A DNA stretch of 64,000 bases from Bedellia somnulentella (GCA_963576735.1 OY755177.1:19096001-19160000); one strand, 5' to 3'. Positions 1-10,304 are shown, counted from the stretch's first letter. A program made the numbers and translations. The notes: generated by a model from the sequence alone, not told the origin.

Positions 1-690
1 AAAACTAATTTTAAAAGCCTGCTATTATAAATATTCTGTTATCTTAAATAATTAATAGAACATTAATATCGAACATATAAATTCAAATAAAAAAAAAATC
101 AAAATTTCTTTATTCGATAAAAACAAGTATTTGTAAACAATTGGGGTCTTCTTTTAAGCTTAAAGCCTGTGTTAGAAAACCCTGCTCTTCAATAGAAAAC
201 ATGAAAGATAATAATTAAAATAAAAAATCATTACATAACTTAAATTAAATTAAAATCAAAATCACAATCAAAACTAAAATTAAATTAAATTATTTTATCT
301 TCCTTACGCCTAGGTTAGTTAATACAGAAAGCTACTATTATTATATTATATAAAGGTAGGTAACAAACGATTATAAAAAACTAAACAAAGGATTGCGTGT
401 ACCAAAGCAATACAGACTTACTCGTATCGCTCAACACAGTAATTAATCTCCAAAAAGAGTTGAACATGACTGTATAAATTTCTGATTATGATTGATCCAA
501 GCCAAATCGAGACAGATATCATTAATAAAATGTTTATATAGTGATTGATCGTCGTGTTTCGTACTAAAATATCATATATCATAATGATTAACAAGTCATG
601 ATGTAATATTCTAGAAGTAATGGATTCAGGGTTGAGTTGTTGTGTTGGCTAATAAAAGCACTAACTCATTTTAGAACCCGAAGATTGCGT
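1..690. other. AT-rich intergenic DNA, nothing recognised
   Basis: No gene-like reading frame, RNA gene or clear repeat is visible. The stretch is strongly A/T-rich with poly-A and AAATTAAATT runs, typical of insect intergenic DNA. Confidence 0.6.
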
Positions 691-700
691 TGTGAAAGAT

Positions 701-988
701 TATATTGTAAAAAGGATAAAAAGGGGAACGTTGAGGTGGTTTGGGCACATGAGAGGATGTATGATAGTAATTGGTAAAAAAGATCTACAAAGTCAATGGA
801 AGGTAATGTTAGTAGTGGAAAACCTTGGAGGACTCATTTAGAACAAATAGAGAATGTGCTCAAAAAGATAGGTGTCCGAAGTATCATGAATAAAAGAGGA
901 TGGTAAAAAAGATTGATGGATATAGTGGCGACCGATAGTCTCTGCCTACCCAAATGGGAACTAACGGTGTGAGTATATGTATGTATGC
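701..988 (+). mobile_element. LINE-T non-LTR retrotransposon 3' end (decayed)
   Basis: This is a degraded copy of the same 3' end seen better at 22050-22378. Conceptual translation gives the RWFGH motif followed by pieces of a basic C-terminal region, with frame breaks. The end matches the consensus: a tctctgcctaccc block, then gtgagtatatgtatgtatg. It is 5' truncated, as expected for target-primed reverse transcription. The clade is not certain; RWFGH-type C-termini are common in insect non-LTR elements. Confidence 0.75.
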
Positions 989-1029
989 AACTGGTTTTCC
1001 CATGAGAGTCAAAGGAGGAAACTTTTTAT

Positions 1030-1140
1030 ATTGAAGTTTTAAGTGTTGCTCAACGTGGCTAAAGTCCCATCACCGGCACCAAACATCCTATACTTTTTAA
1101 ACTTTTCCTACTTAATTTCTAAAATGAGCTTATGAATTTC
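1030..1140 (+). repeat. SINE-A remnant, highly diverged
   Basis: The order of blocks (a gttttaagtg-like block, cccatcaccg, an acttttcctac-like block, then gagcttatgaatttctg) follows the middle of SINE-A with many substitutions. Both ends are missing. Confidence 0.4.
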
Positions 1141-1297
1141 TGTTCATGCATTTCTGATTTTGTTTTAAAGCAAATCATTGCAGGTTTTTGATAGCACTAC
1201 CCTTTCCTTGACTTGCAAGTGACCATGACTCATTATTACATAGATATGCTGCCAACACTTTGATAACTTTAGTTAAGGTAAAATAAAATGTGAAACT

Positions 1298-1463
1298 CAA
1301 ACGTTTACGCCATTTATCCCCTAGGGGTTGGCAGAGGTACAACTACTTTTGAACATCACGTGACATTGTAACCTGGTGTTCAGAGTACCCACGTTTTACT
1401 TGGACAGTGTACTCACGTCACATGACTAAGTACAACTCAGACATGAGGGTTACCACATGATGT
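1298..1463 (-). mobile_element. SINE-B copy, internally deleted, no head
   Basis: The written strand runs cgtttacgcc, ggggttggcagaggtac, gaacatcacgtgacattg, ggtgttcagagtaccc, acagtgtactcacgt, so the element reads on the minus strand. The block containing the gatagggggcaggcc region and the tRNA-like head are absent. Confidence 0.8.
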
Positions 1464-2014
1464 TTACTAATAAATGTAATCATTTAATTTTAATTTATCG
1501 GCGATTTATTTCAATACCATTATAAAAAAGTTACTGCAGAGTAATTGATTCCAAATATTAGTCTATCCCTGAGTGTGATTGCATTGAGAAAGATATGTAT
1601 CAAAAACAACTGAGGCGAAACACTCGGCGATATAATATATCATTTATATACATAAATATAATATAATATCCTTATAATATAATATTTATTTTTATCTTTA
1701 CTAACGAAATCAATATTACAAACATTAAGATAAAAAGCTGATCGTTTCGCTTGACTTATTATGTAGTGATTATGTCAATATTAATTAATATTATGATTTT
1801 ATCTTACGTCGACCGAATTAGTTTTATGTCTTGTTCCGAAATAGTAGTGCAATGTTAGTAAAAACCAATTGCATAATAATGGACTTGCATCGACATAACA
1901 AATTTCCGACAGGTAGCCAGGACGTCGATATTTTTAGCGTTGGATAAAAGAAATGATTCAAAAATTCGTAGTATTCATTTACACACATACATACATATAC
2001 TCTATGCTGTGTAT
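1464..2014. other. AT-rich intergenic DNA, nothing recognised
   Basis: TATAAT-type low-complexity sequence around 1630-1700, otherwise unremarkable. A short acacatacatacatatac run at 1981-2000 may be a leftover SINE tail. Confidence 0.5.
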
Positions 2015-2243
2015 GCTGTGTAGTGTCAGCTTAGAATAGGACTACCCCATTTCTTCCGGTGGGTGTACGTAAGAGGCGACTAACGGTATTGGGGCTTTTA
2101 AGGGATTTTTGGGCGATGCGGTTGGAGACCCATCACCAACAACCTTTACTTTTACCATCTTTTCCCTACTCACATTTCCAAAAGTGGCTGATGAATTTCT
2201 AATTCCTTAGCTCTGGCTACCCCTTCTAGGGATTTACAGCCGT
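2015..2243 (+). mobile_element. SINE-A copy, 5' complete, lacks TATG tail
   Basis: Runs from gctgtgtagtgtcagcttag through the B-box-like ggttggagacc to gatttacagccgt. The usual gagtatatgtatg tail is missing, because an oppositely oriented SINE-A begins at that exact point. Confidence 0.9.
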
Positions 2244-2490
2244 ACATCCATATACTCACGGTCATGAATCCCAAAAAGGGGTAGCCTGAGTTTCAGGGCT
2301 ACAAACTCTTGAACAACATTAGGAATTTGATTGGGATGAGATGGTAGAAATAAAGTATCGTTGGTGATGATGAATCTTTACTCATTTCACCCAAAATCTG
2401 CTTAAAAAGCCCCAACCCTTAGTCGTCTCTTACCAACCAAAACCGTGGGTAGAAAGGGGCAGTGACATTCAAGGCCAGCACTATACGGCA
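2244..2490 (-). mobile_element. SINE-A copy in tail-to-tail pair
   Basis: Begins atatactcacgg (tail, reverse strand), carries ggggtagcc and the ccttagtcg block, and ends near ccagcactatacggca. With the copy just before it, it forms an imperfect inverted repeat of about 475 bp. Confidence 0.85.
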
Positions 2491-2631
2491 TTATTATACA
2501 TTTAACATTTTGCTAAAATGGAATTGCATCGATTTTAACTTGCGCTGTCTTTGATCAACAGTTGTATGTATTATTTTGTCAAACAGCTGTAAAATTAAAC
2601 AAAGAACAAAATTATTGATGTAACTCAGAAG

Positions 2632-2878
2632 GTGGCCCAATTGAAAAGGGGCTGGGCTGGCCACGTTGCTCGGATGCACCCAGACCGTTGGACCAAGGTG
2701 TAAAGAGAAACCGTGGCTGACCAATAAAAAGATGAGTAACTGACGAGTGAGTGACTGATTTAGTCCCTGGGACAAGAACTGGTGAGAGACCGCTCAAGAC
2801 CGCTTGGAATAGAAGAAAGAGAAGAAAGGTCTTTGCCCAGCAGTGGGACACAAAGACTTATAATAAAATAATTGATTG
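2632..2878 (+). mobile_element. RTE-like LINE C-terminus, pseudogene
   Basis: Conceptual translation from 2632 reads VAQLKRGWAGHVARMHPDRW, the C-terminal reverse-transcriptase signature (WAGHVAR...DRW) of RTE-clade elements. After that the frame is broken by stops. A late EGLCPAVGH-like segment resembles the usual end of these proteins, and the copy finishes in a short ATA/ATTG-type tail. It is old and non-functional. Confidence 0.8.
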
Positions 2879-3860
2879 AGATGACATAGGAATTAAACAA
2901 ATCAGACTAAATTTTACGATTTTTATCAGAATAAGTTCAATTGCATCTTAAAGTTTATCTTATTTATAAGCATTCAAACATCGTGTCAACCCTACAGTAA
3001 AAGCAGCGGAACATTAATACAAAGTGAAATATTACCCACTAAAGACTATATAGCCTCAAATTTACAATTCATAAAACGAAGTGAAATACCTCTTTCTTGA
3101 TTGCATTTGGTAAGTGACGTTCGAAATTTCAACGACTTGAACCGCATACCCATTTAGAAACGTCTACCATCTATCCTTATTTATAAATATGGGGAAGACA
3201 GAGAAGAAAATAGTTTTCGTGTATAGTTTTGAAGTAAAAACTGTGCTGTAGTTTTGGTTTTGGTTGCGCGCACGATTGACGGCTTTCAGAATTGGTTTGT
3301 AATTGAAATGCTATGTTTATACGAAACTAAATAAAGAGTTTTAAATGAGCTCGTTTCGTGTTTAGGATTGTTTTACTTGTGTTTTCATAATGCATTTAAG
3401 CTTTGTGTGTGGTTCAAAAAAATATTTTAGAAAATTTTGTTCAGTTCATACACATAAAGATTCCAATCATTGCTTTTTCCAGGAAGAGGAAAAATTCTAT
3501 GAATCAGTCATTCTGTATCAGGTATAAATAACAGAATATGTTAACAATCTAAAAACTAACATACATTTTAATTTATATATACAAGCAAGATCTAAATATG
3601 CCTACTTTATCTAACGAAGAAATGTATTTATAATTGATTCACAAATATTCGTAAGAACCATTTTACCAATAGTTGACTTATCAATCGCCGCCGCTTAGTG
3701 CAATCTAGGGAAACTTTTTTTACATCGAAAAATAATATTCCTAGCTCAGACGTTCGTACCAATAATCGTGTTGAATTAACGGTATCCGATGTATTGCATG
3801 TTTACTAAGAAGTTACAGCAAAAAAAGCAAAATTTGTTTTCCATAGCATAATACACAACG
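2879..3860. other. Intergenic DNA, nothing recognised
   Basis: No repeat or gene recognised. A small less AT-rich patch lies near 3240-3300 (gttgcgcgcacgattgacgg) without further structure. Confidence 0.5.
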
Positions 3861-4046
3861 TCATAGCTCAATGGTGTATTCGTACAAAACGGCGATAGGC
3901 TTGCCCCCTATCACGTGAGTACACTGTCAATGCAAAACGTGGGTACTCTGAACACCAGGTGACAAAGTCACGTGATGTTCAGAAGTATTAGTACCTCTGC
4001 TAACCTCTTTGGGGATATTCGGCGTGAACGTTTATGTTATGTATGT
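3861..4046 (+). mobile_element. SINE-B copy, 5' truncated
   Basis: Starts in the middle of the element (gtgtattcgtacaaaacgg), continues through gtgagtacactgtcaa and ctctgctaacctctttgggg, and ends cggcgtgaacgtttatg plus TATG repeats. The tRNA-derived head is missing. Confidence 0.88.
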
Positions 4047-4139
4047 ATGTTATCTATGGTTTTTACATGTCATGCACGGACTATCAACGTGTCAAATAGC
4101 AAAAAAAACAAAACATAAACTACCCAATACTTCTACTTC

Positions 4140-4410
4140 TACCAAGCCACAAGTCCTGACCAACTCAAAACTCCACACATCTTATTATGTCTAACTTACT
4201 AACTTTACTACGGATTCACTTTGTGATCTGAAATAAAGTTTTTATTATTATTATTAGCAAAGAACTCATGTACTGTCCGCGATACAGCGGAGGATAAATT
4301 GCCAACATTCGGCGAGCAGTCGGCGCTGTCAGCTCGCATGAAGGATGGCCACTGCGACAGCGGAATATATAGCTTCCGCCTGTCAAGCTCCAATTTACAC
4401 TTTTAATGTG
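4140..4410 (+). repeat. Unclassified repeat, copy 1 (with insertion)
   Basis: Shares long matches with 5530-5720, including ttgccaacattcggcga, ggcgctgtcagctcgcatg, aaggatggccactgcgac and ccaatttacacttttaatgtg. Copy 1 carries about 65 extra bases (about 4188-4254) ending in ATT repeats that copy 2 lacks, so they look like a nested retroposed tail. Conceptual translations of both copies are short and not recognised. Strand is arbitrary. Confidence 0.6.
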
Positions 4411-4616
4411 CTTTATATCCCTAGAAGGGGTAGCCAGAGCTTCAGAATACGAAATTCCTCAGCCAGTTTTGGCACTTGAGGGCGGAGAAGATTGTAAATA
4501 AAGATTATTAGTGATGGATCTCCAACCGCATCGCCCAACAACTTCTTTAAAAGCCCCCAAACCCTTAGTCGACTTTTACGACACCCATAGGTAGAAATAG
4601 GGTATATAATCTAGCA
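4411..4616 (-). mobile_element. SINE-A copy
   Basis: The written strand starts tatatccctagaaggggtag, carries ggatctccaaccgcatcgcc and the cccttagtcg block, and ends before the usual tacacagc terminus. It abuts the unclassified repeat at 4140-4410, and a SINE-A fragment likewise abuts the second copy of that repeat at 5530. Confidence 0.85.
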
Positions 4617-5245
4617 CAAAAGCAAAAACCGGCCAAGTGCGAGTCGGATCGCGCACTAAGGGTTCCGTACTATCATATATATAGAAAATCCCGTTTGTGT
4701 GAAAATCATGGGAGCCAAATTAGGTAAGTAATTTGATTTATGACGTTTAAAAATAGAACTACGGGCTAGATCTCATTCAAACCAATTTTCGTTAGTAGTT
4801 TGTATAGTAATACACATCATATATTTTTTTCAGTATTATCATGCCCATATTTTAGAAGTTACGGGGGGGGGGACACACATTTTAGCACTTTGAAAAAGTC
4901 TCTCGCGCAAACTATTCAGTTTTGAAAAAAATGATATAAGAAACCTCAACATCATTTTTAAATACCTTTTGATAAATACCCCACACGTATAGGTTTGATG
5001 AAAAAAAAAATTTTGAGTTTCAGTTCTATGTATGGGGAACCCTAAAAATTTTGGTTTTTTTTTCAGATTTTATTTTAAAATCTTAATGCGGTTTACAGAA
5101 TACATCTACGCACCAATTTCCAATAATGTAGTTCTTATAGTTTCGGAATAAACTGGCTGTGACATACGGACGGACGGACGGACAGACAGACATGACGAAT
5201 CTATAAGGGTCCCGTTTTTGCCATTTGGCTACGGAACCCTAAAAA
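4617..5245 (+). mobile_element. Common lepidopteran repeat (ccggccaagtgcgagtcgg type)
   Basis: Begins aaaaccggccaagtgcgagt, includes a G11 run near 4863, a GGAC/GACA microsatellite at 5169-5190, and ends ccatttggctacggaaccct. The blocks gggttccgta near the left end and tacggaaccct at the right end are partial inverted repeats. Sequences of this kind are widespread in lepidopteran genomes. I do not place the class with confidence; an untranslated LINE end is one possibility. Confidence 0.7.
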
Positions 5246-5280
5246 CTACAAAATGGATATTTAAAATATTACTTCTTTTA

Positions 5281-5410
5281 CATGCATACATATACTCACG
5301 GCTATAATTCCCTAGAAGAGGTAGCCAGAGCTAAGGAATTATAAATTCGTCAGCCACTTTTGGAATTTGATTGGGGAAAAGATGGTAAAATAAAGGTTTT
5401 TGGTGATGGG
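5281..5410 (-). mobile_element. SINE-A 3' half, minus strand
   Basis: Starts with catacatatactcacggcta, then ggtagccagagctaagg and ttggtgatgggt, and stops there. A plus-strand 5' half of SINE-A follows immediately, giving a rearranged head-to-head arrangement. Confidence 0.85.
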
Positions 5411-5411
5411 T

Positions 5412-5514
5412 TGCCGCGTAGTACCGGCTTAGAATGTCGCTACCCCTTTCTACCCACGGGTGTCGTAAGAGGCGACTAAGGGTATTGGGGATTTTTATTG
5501 GATTTTTGGGCGAT
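5412..5514 (+). mobile_element. SINE-A 5' half, plus strand
   Basis: Contains gtagtaccggcttagaat, ctacccacgggtgtcg and aagaggcgactaagggta, ending at gggcgatta. This is the subfamily with cacgggtgtcg and aaggg instead of ggtgggtgtacg and aacgg. The 3' half is missing. Confidence 0.85.
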
Positions 5515-5529
5515 TACTTCTTTTCTTCT

Positions 5530-5720
5530 ATTACAAGCCAGTCACCAGTTCTGTCCAACTCAAATTCAACACATCTTATTTGCAAAGAGCTCTGCCTCAA
5601 AATTGCCAACATTCGGCGAACAGTCGGCGCTGTCAGCTCGCATGAAGGATGGCCACTGCGACGACGGCGTGATGTATAGCTTCCGCTTGTCATGCTCCAA
5701 TTTACACTTTTAATGTGTTT
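5530..5720 (+). repeat. Unclassified repeat, copy 2 (no insertion)
   Basis: Second copy of the sequence at 4140-4410; here the junction cttatttgcaaagagc is uninterrupted. Both copies end in the same ttacacttttaatgtg block. Confidence 0.6.
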
Positions 5721-5826
5721 TATGTATTAACTGTGTGACGCGGCTTTGGGTACAACATGTTTTTAACAAAGGATCTTTTAAGATATTGGATTGAATCAGG
5801 CGTTACTTTGCGGAAATCCATAGCAA

Positions 5827-5972
5827 TACTAATATTAATAAATTTCTTCGCTTTTATTCCGCTAAATAATACCTGCAGTCTTCATGCAACATGCACTGTG
5901 CACCGCCCGCCCTCCCACTTACAAGAAATCGAAAAGCAGACAATGCACCACACACACACCCGCAAGCGAAAA
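5827..5972 (+). repeat. Left arm of perfect 146-bp inverted repeat
   Basis: Read base by base, this arm is the exact reverse complement of 6205-6350, from tactaatattaataaattt at the left to cccgcaagcgaaaa at the inner edge. The spacer is 232 bp. The arm holds an antisense copy of the putative signal-peptide codons found in the right arm. No mismatch was found, which implies very recent origin, gene conversion or an assembly artefact. Confidence 0.92.
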
Positions 5973-6081
5973 GCTGAATGAACAGCTGGGCTACACCGTT
6001 TCCCCACTTTTGTCAATTTTTTCCAATAATATAGTCACTCGTCATTGATGTTCTTTGGGTGGGGGAGTGGGGAGCGTGGCC

Positions 6082-6089
6082 TATAAATA
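6082..6089 (+). promoter_or_regulatory. TATA box in inverted-repeat spacer
   Basis: TATAAATA lies 32 bp upstream of a cactc start-like site near 6114, within a locally G-rich stretch (gggggagtggggagcgtggc). Spacing fits an RNA polymerase II core promoter reading rightward. No expression evidence is available. Confidence 0.4.
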
Positions 6090-6155
6090 TAACCGCAAAA
6101 TCGTATGACCGGCACTCGGTGGTCAGCTGCCGAACTGTCTACTAACTGCTCGTCA

Positions 6156-6254
6156 ATGACTCGTGTTGAGTCGAAACGCGTCGCATGTTTGTGGTTGCCT
6201 GTGGTTTTCGCTTGCGGGTGTGTGTGTGGTGCATTGTCTGCTTTTCGATTTCTT
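6156..6254 (+). CDS. Possible first coding exon with signal peptide
   Basis: An ATG at 6156 opens 33 codons that stop exactly at a GTAAGT splice-donor sequence (6255-6260), phase 0. After a short basic start (MTRVESKR) comes a hydrophobic stretch (VACLWLPVVFACGCVCGALS), the arrangement of a secretory signal peptide. A TATA box sits 74 bp upstream. The last 50 codon bases lie in the right arm of the inverted repeat. I could not identify a second exon and do not recognise the peptide, so this is a hypothesis: it could be the first exon of a secreted-protein gene, a duplicated fragment of one, or chance. Confidence 0.3.
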
Positions 6255-6350
6255 GTAAGTGGGAGGGCGGGCGGTGCACAGTGCATGTTGCATGAAGACT
6301 GCAGGTATTATTTAGCGGAATAAAAGCGAAGAAATTTATTAATATTAGTA
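6205..6350 (+). repeat. Right arm of perfect 146-bp inverted repeat
   Basis: Exact reverse complement of 5827-5972. Contains the end of the possible signal-peptide exon, its splice donor, and an AATAAA hexamer at about 6319. Just outside it lies taaaggatctttta, with a related aaggatcttttaag outside the left arm in the same orientation (5768-5782). Confidence 0.92.
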
Positions 6351-6740
6351 AAGGATCTTTTATCAATTTTATATTGTGTATGCTAATATCTATTAGTTTA
6401 TATACTTCATGTTTTTTTAAATATAAATATGAAATAGTTGTCTATTTCATAGTTTAGGTGTAAGTTTTAGTCGACCTCGCGAGTAAACTGAATTATTAAA
6501 TAAATGGATTATGATTATTTTAAGCGTCTGTCTGTTGCTGTTATCAACAATCAACAATAAGCATAAATTAGCAATAAAATAACTTTTTTATGGATTTTCT
6601 TTGAAGTATTGTATTTTGGTATACCTGCAATATAAAATAAACACATCAACAGTGGAACTTTCACCTAAATATCACGGTTTGTGCGATAGCATAGACCAGT
6701 GATAGACGGGTGGATGTACTGACAGCGAAGTCTCAGTTCA
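6351..6740. other. AT-rich intergenic DNA, nothing recognised
   Basis: No repeat or gene recognised between the inverted repeat and the next SINE-B copy. Confidence 0.5.
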
Positions 6741-6893
6741 TGAACATAAATGTTCACGCCGAATATCCCCGAAAGGGTTGGCAGAAGCACTTATACTTCG
6801 GAACATCACATGACATTGTCACCCGGTGTTCAGAGTACCCACGTTTTGCTTGGACAGTGTACTCACGTGATAGAAAGCAGGCCTATCGCGGTA
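6741..6893 (-). mobile_element. SINE-B 3' half
   Basis: Runs tgttcacgccgaatatcccc, gttggcagaagcac, ggtgttcagagtaccc and tgtactcacgtgatag to cctatcgcgg. Read on the minus strand this is the 3' half; the tRNA-like head is missing. Confidence 0.88.
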
Positions 6894-6924
6894 AATGATA
6901 ATACTTGTAAAATCTGTTAATAGA

Positions 6925-7012
6925 CCTTTCTTAACTTCTAAAAGTGGCTGCTGAAATCTTTAATTTTAAAGCTGACCCTACATTGTTTTAGGATTTAAGC
7001 CGTGATTATAGT
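6925..7012 (+). repeat. SINE-A 3' remnant
   Basis: cttaacttctaaaagtggct, then gctgaccctac and ggatttaagccgtga, correspond to the final third of SINE-A with substitutions. Confidence 0.6.
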
Positions 7013-7377
7013 AGCATAATGTAGTATAGTGGATAAGCGTGTAAATATTTGCAACACAAATGGCATAAAACAAACACACAATATAAATAATTTCAACCTA
7101 ACATGTGAAGTTATTACTCCTCAGATGCAGGTACGCTAAAATTGCTTCCTACAAAGCCTAGCACACAAAGACAAGTAATAAAACATGGCGCTGAATCGCG
7201 ATTAATCCTTCAACTGCAAACGATGTGTACAACAAATGCTCGCAGAGGACTGGGGTGCTACTGTGAGCTTGTCACACCTGCAACAGTTTTCATAATTCTT
7301 ATTCCGCAATCAAAAAGCTACATTTAAACTTCACATATCTATTTCACCTCCTTAGGAATTTAATTGTATATAAGCCT

Positions 7378-7635
7378 ATACATACATATATATACATACA
7401 TATACTCACGGCTATAAATCCCTAGAAGGGGTAGCCAGATCTAAGGAATTAGAAATTCCTCAGCCACATTTGGAAAACTGAGTGGGGAAAGGATGGTAAA
7501 GTAAAGGTTGTTGGTGATGAGTCTCCAGCCGCATCGTCCAAAAATCCCTTAAAAGCCCCAATACCGTTAGTCGCCTCTTACGTACACCCATCGGTAGAAA
7601 CGGGGTAGTGCTATTCTAAGCCGACACCACATGGC
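7378..7635 (-). mobile_element. SINE-A copy, full length
   Basis: Runs from catacatatactcacggcta through ccctagaaggggtagcc and the B-box complement to gccgacaccacatggca. Belongs to the aacgg/tacgtacaccca subfamily. Confidence 0.92.
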
Positions 7636-9806
7636 AAATATATGTGGTTTTAAAATTTATAAAACAAACCAATATAACTAATTTCAAGTTTCTCAATACA
7701 GCAATGAGAAACTGGGATCTCAGAATCAGTGTATCTGTAGTAAGTTTAATAAAATCGACTTGGTTGTTCAGAGGTGAAAGCGTAACAAAATAACGAAATA
7801 TTTACGGTTTTTGTACTCCTATCAACTGATCTAGTCTTTTATTTAACTTAAGTTATTTAAACATGGAATTTGACAAACAAAGATAGATGACTAATATACA
7901 CAAAACTTGGTCCTCATCAGAATATTCTTTAAAAAAAGCACACTATTGTAATAGTTGTAGTAGTACCCCAGCGGCAGCGGTGTCTGTCAGTGAACGGGGG
8001 TTGCCGGTAGTAATAAATCAGCCGGTTACGTCTACTACACACATCACTCATACTGCTGACAACCCTGGAGTCATCCGTGCCCCGTTCTCTCGACCTTCCA
8101 TGAAAGTATTAGCTATGGTAGAGTGTTATGTACGGTTAAAAAACTTTGATTAACTTAGGGCTGGTTTTTTGTGTTATTCTCAACTATAAACTTGTAGAAA
8201 AAGCATCAAATGAACTGAAACTTTACTTTGATTTGATTACCGAATTTAAACCGATATCTTTTTGTCGTGATCTGGTTTATTAACTGAAATCTAACTGAGA
8301 TATAATAAGTAATTGCACAAATGAATAAAAAATTCCTGCGATGTGAGAGCGTGTTTAAAACTTCGGTTTGTAAGACCCCAATCCCCTATAGCTAGTATAG
8401 TATTATATTATCTGTGTCTGTGCTTATAGTAATTAGTACCTCTAACATTTGTTTGTAGATGTTTGGTATAAACGGTAATAGCACATGTTTATTGAATAAA
8501 AAACGATAAAGTTTTTATTCTCAAATATATTCAATAATAAACTTTCTGTAAATAAAATAGAATAGCTTGTCTTCGGTTATATATGTAAGTTTGTTTGTTA
8601 GGTATTTAATACACACGCATACCTCATTTCAGAGCACTAAATTATTTCCTTGAGTTACCTTCATGGTTACTTATCTAAGTTTTATACAAATCACACCAAC
8701 TAACTTCAAGAATTTTTACTGTTGAAAACGCGCTTACCCTCTATACTCACTTTGCATTCATTCAATCTAGATCAATTTATGCACAATGTTTAAGGGTCCT
8801 TAAGATATGGTTATATCAAATTATCATAATAAAGTGTAGCTTCTAATGAGGAATAATCGAAATCGAATAATTGAATATTACCCATGTAAATGCATGGGAA
8901 TGTCAAGGAGCTATGTTATATACTGTTAAAAATATGTAAACGTTTCGCTCCTTTAATAGCAGCGTATTGATCAATGTCGACCTAGTTTTAAACAAGCTTT
9001 TGTTACAATTGTAAGGAATTAGACTCTTACTACAAAGCCTGACCGCCATGATTACAGCCAATAGAAACCCACTGCTGGACATTGCCAGAACATCTGGCCC
9101 TGCTCTACGCTCATCCATTAGCTTCTTGAAAGACGTTGGTTCTTCTAGCAGGATATCTCAACACACTGTATATTTATCGGTCACTTCAGAAACTCCGAGT
9201 CTTTTACCTCAAGTTGCATTAAGTTGGCTGACTGTAACTCAGAAGCAAATCTTCGACCTATATATCCTAAAAGTTTACCATCAACGGTTGGTAAGATGTA
9301 TCTACGGGGCTAAGGCATAGCGTAACCTTACTTAGTTGTAGTTCCCAAAGCAATGTTATATGTACTTACTTAGATAGTACGAGGTTATTTACACAAGTAT
9401 GCATAAAATGTATTTCAGTTGACAATTAACACTATTATAGTTTTACCCGTAACACGAAAACTCTGCTACGCCGTATAAAAAAACCTTGTTAAAGTCCTAA
9501 CATACAGTTTCCCAAATTGACAGTAATAAACGCAATTGGAATAAATGAAATATGTGAAAACTACGAAACATTGAAACAATGCAATGAAATGTATCATGAT
9601 AATTAACTCATGACAAACAAGCCCCAACGCGTTTTAACCCATTTCGTTATTCGCAGCACAAATTAGCATTCAAAGTGAGTAAATAAATTAACACTCATCC
9701 GACAATTTGTTGATCACGCAACAGCTAAAATATTCTGTGTTAATTTCGACCTTATGTGTTGGTGATAAGTATTTTTTGTTACGGTTGGGTGGAAGCGTGA
9801 CGTTTC
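7636..9806. other. Intergenic DNA, mostly unrecognised
   Basis: No gene is supported. A segment near 9045-9115 contains a cccactgctggacat phrase of the type found in lepidopteran LINE 3' ends and may be a worn repeat on either strand. A slightly GC-richer patch lies at 7960-8100. Confidence 0.4.
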
Positions 9807-9842
9807 TGACAGCTCACGTCAGGTTTTCTGACAGCTGTGATG
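9807..9842 (+). promoter_or_regulatory. Paired TGACAG sites, possible enhancer
   Basis: TGACAG occurs at 9807-9812 and 9829-9834, 22 bp apart (two helical turns), the second as tctgacagctgtgatg. The surrounding patch (9785-9880) is GC-richer than its neighbours. TGACAG is the known core of Meis/Homothorax TALE homeodomains. Function is inferred only. Confidence 0.3.
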
Positions 9843-10304
9843 CGTCACTCCGCGGGCGATAGGGCCGAATCCGGGAATGCTGAAAATGTGTTAAGTTCAT
9901 TTGTGTCAGCAACATACGGCTGGGTATATCAATTTCGTCGACTTTTGCTGAACGGTTATTTTATGTATTTTTCTGATGTGTTTTGATACAGTTTTGAAAG
10001 CAAATATAGTTGTGAATCATTTATTTGTTTGTTGAGATGCTAATGCAGTGAAATAATTATACAGTATTTGTACATTAAGAATAATTATTCTGAATCAATG
10101 TAAATCTTTTACAAACATTTGAGTGTTCTTTTTTTAAAGTAAAGTAAGTACTATTCGGATGAGCTCACTATGTTGAAAGTTCATAGGACTTACATTCATT
10201 TCTGAAATTACCATGACATGAGAAGAACAGATGATTCGCATAGAAAACTATGCAGAATATGTTATCCATTGTTTTTTGTTATATTGAAGAAAAGCAGTAA
10301 CTAA

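Noticed and set aside
7887..8153. 88-codon frame with Ser/Thr-rich peptide
   Set aside because: No start context, splice signals or recognisable domain; treated as chance.
9018..9330. Moderately GC-rich stretch with frames on both strands
   Set aside because: A cccactgctggacat phrase hints at a worn LINE 3' end, but no alignable protein or clear repeat boundaries could be found.
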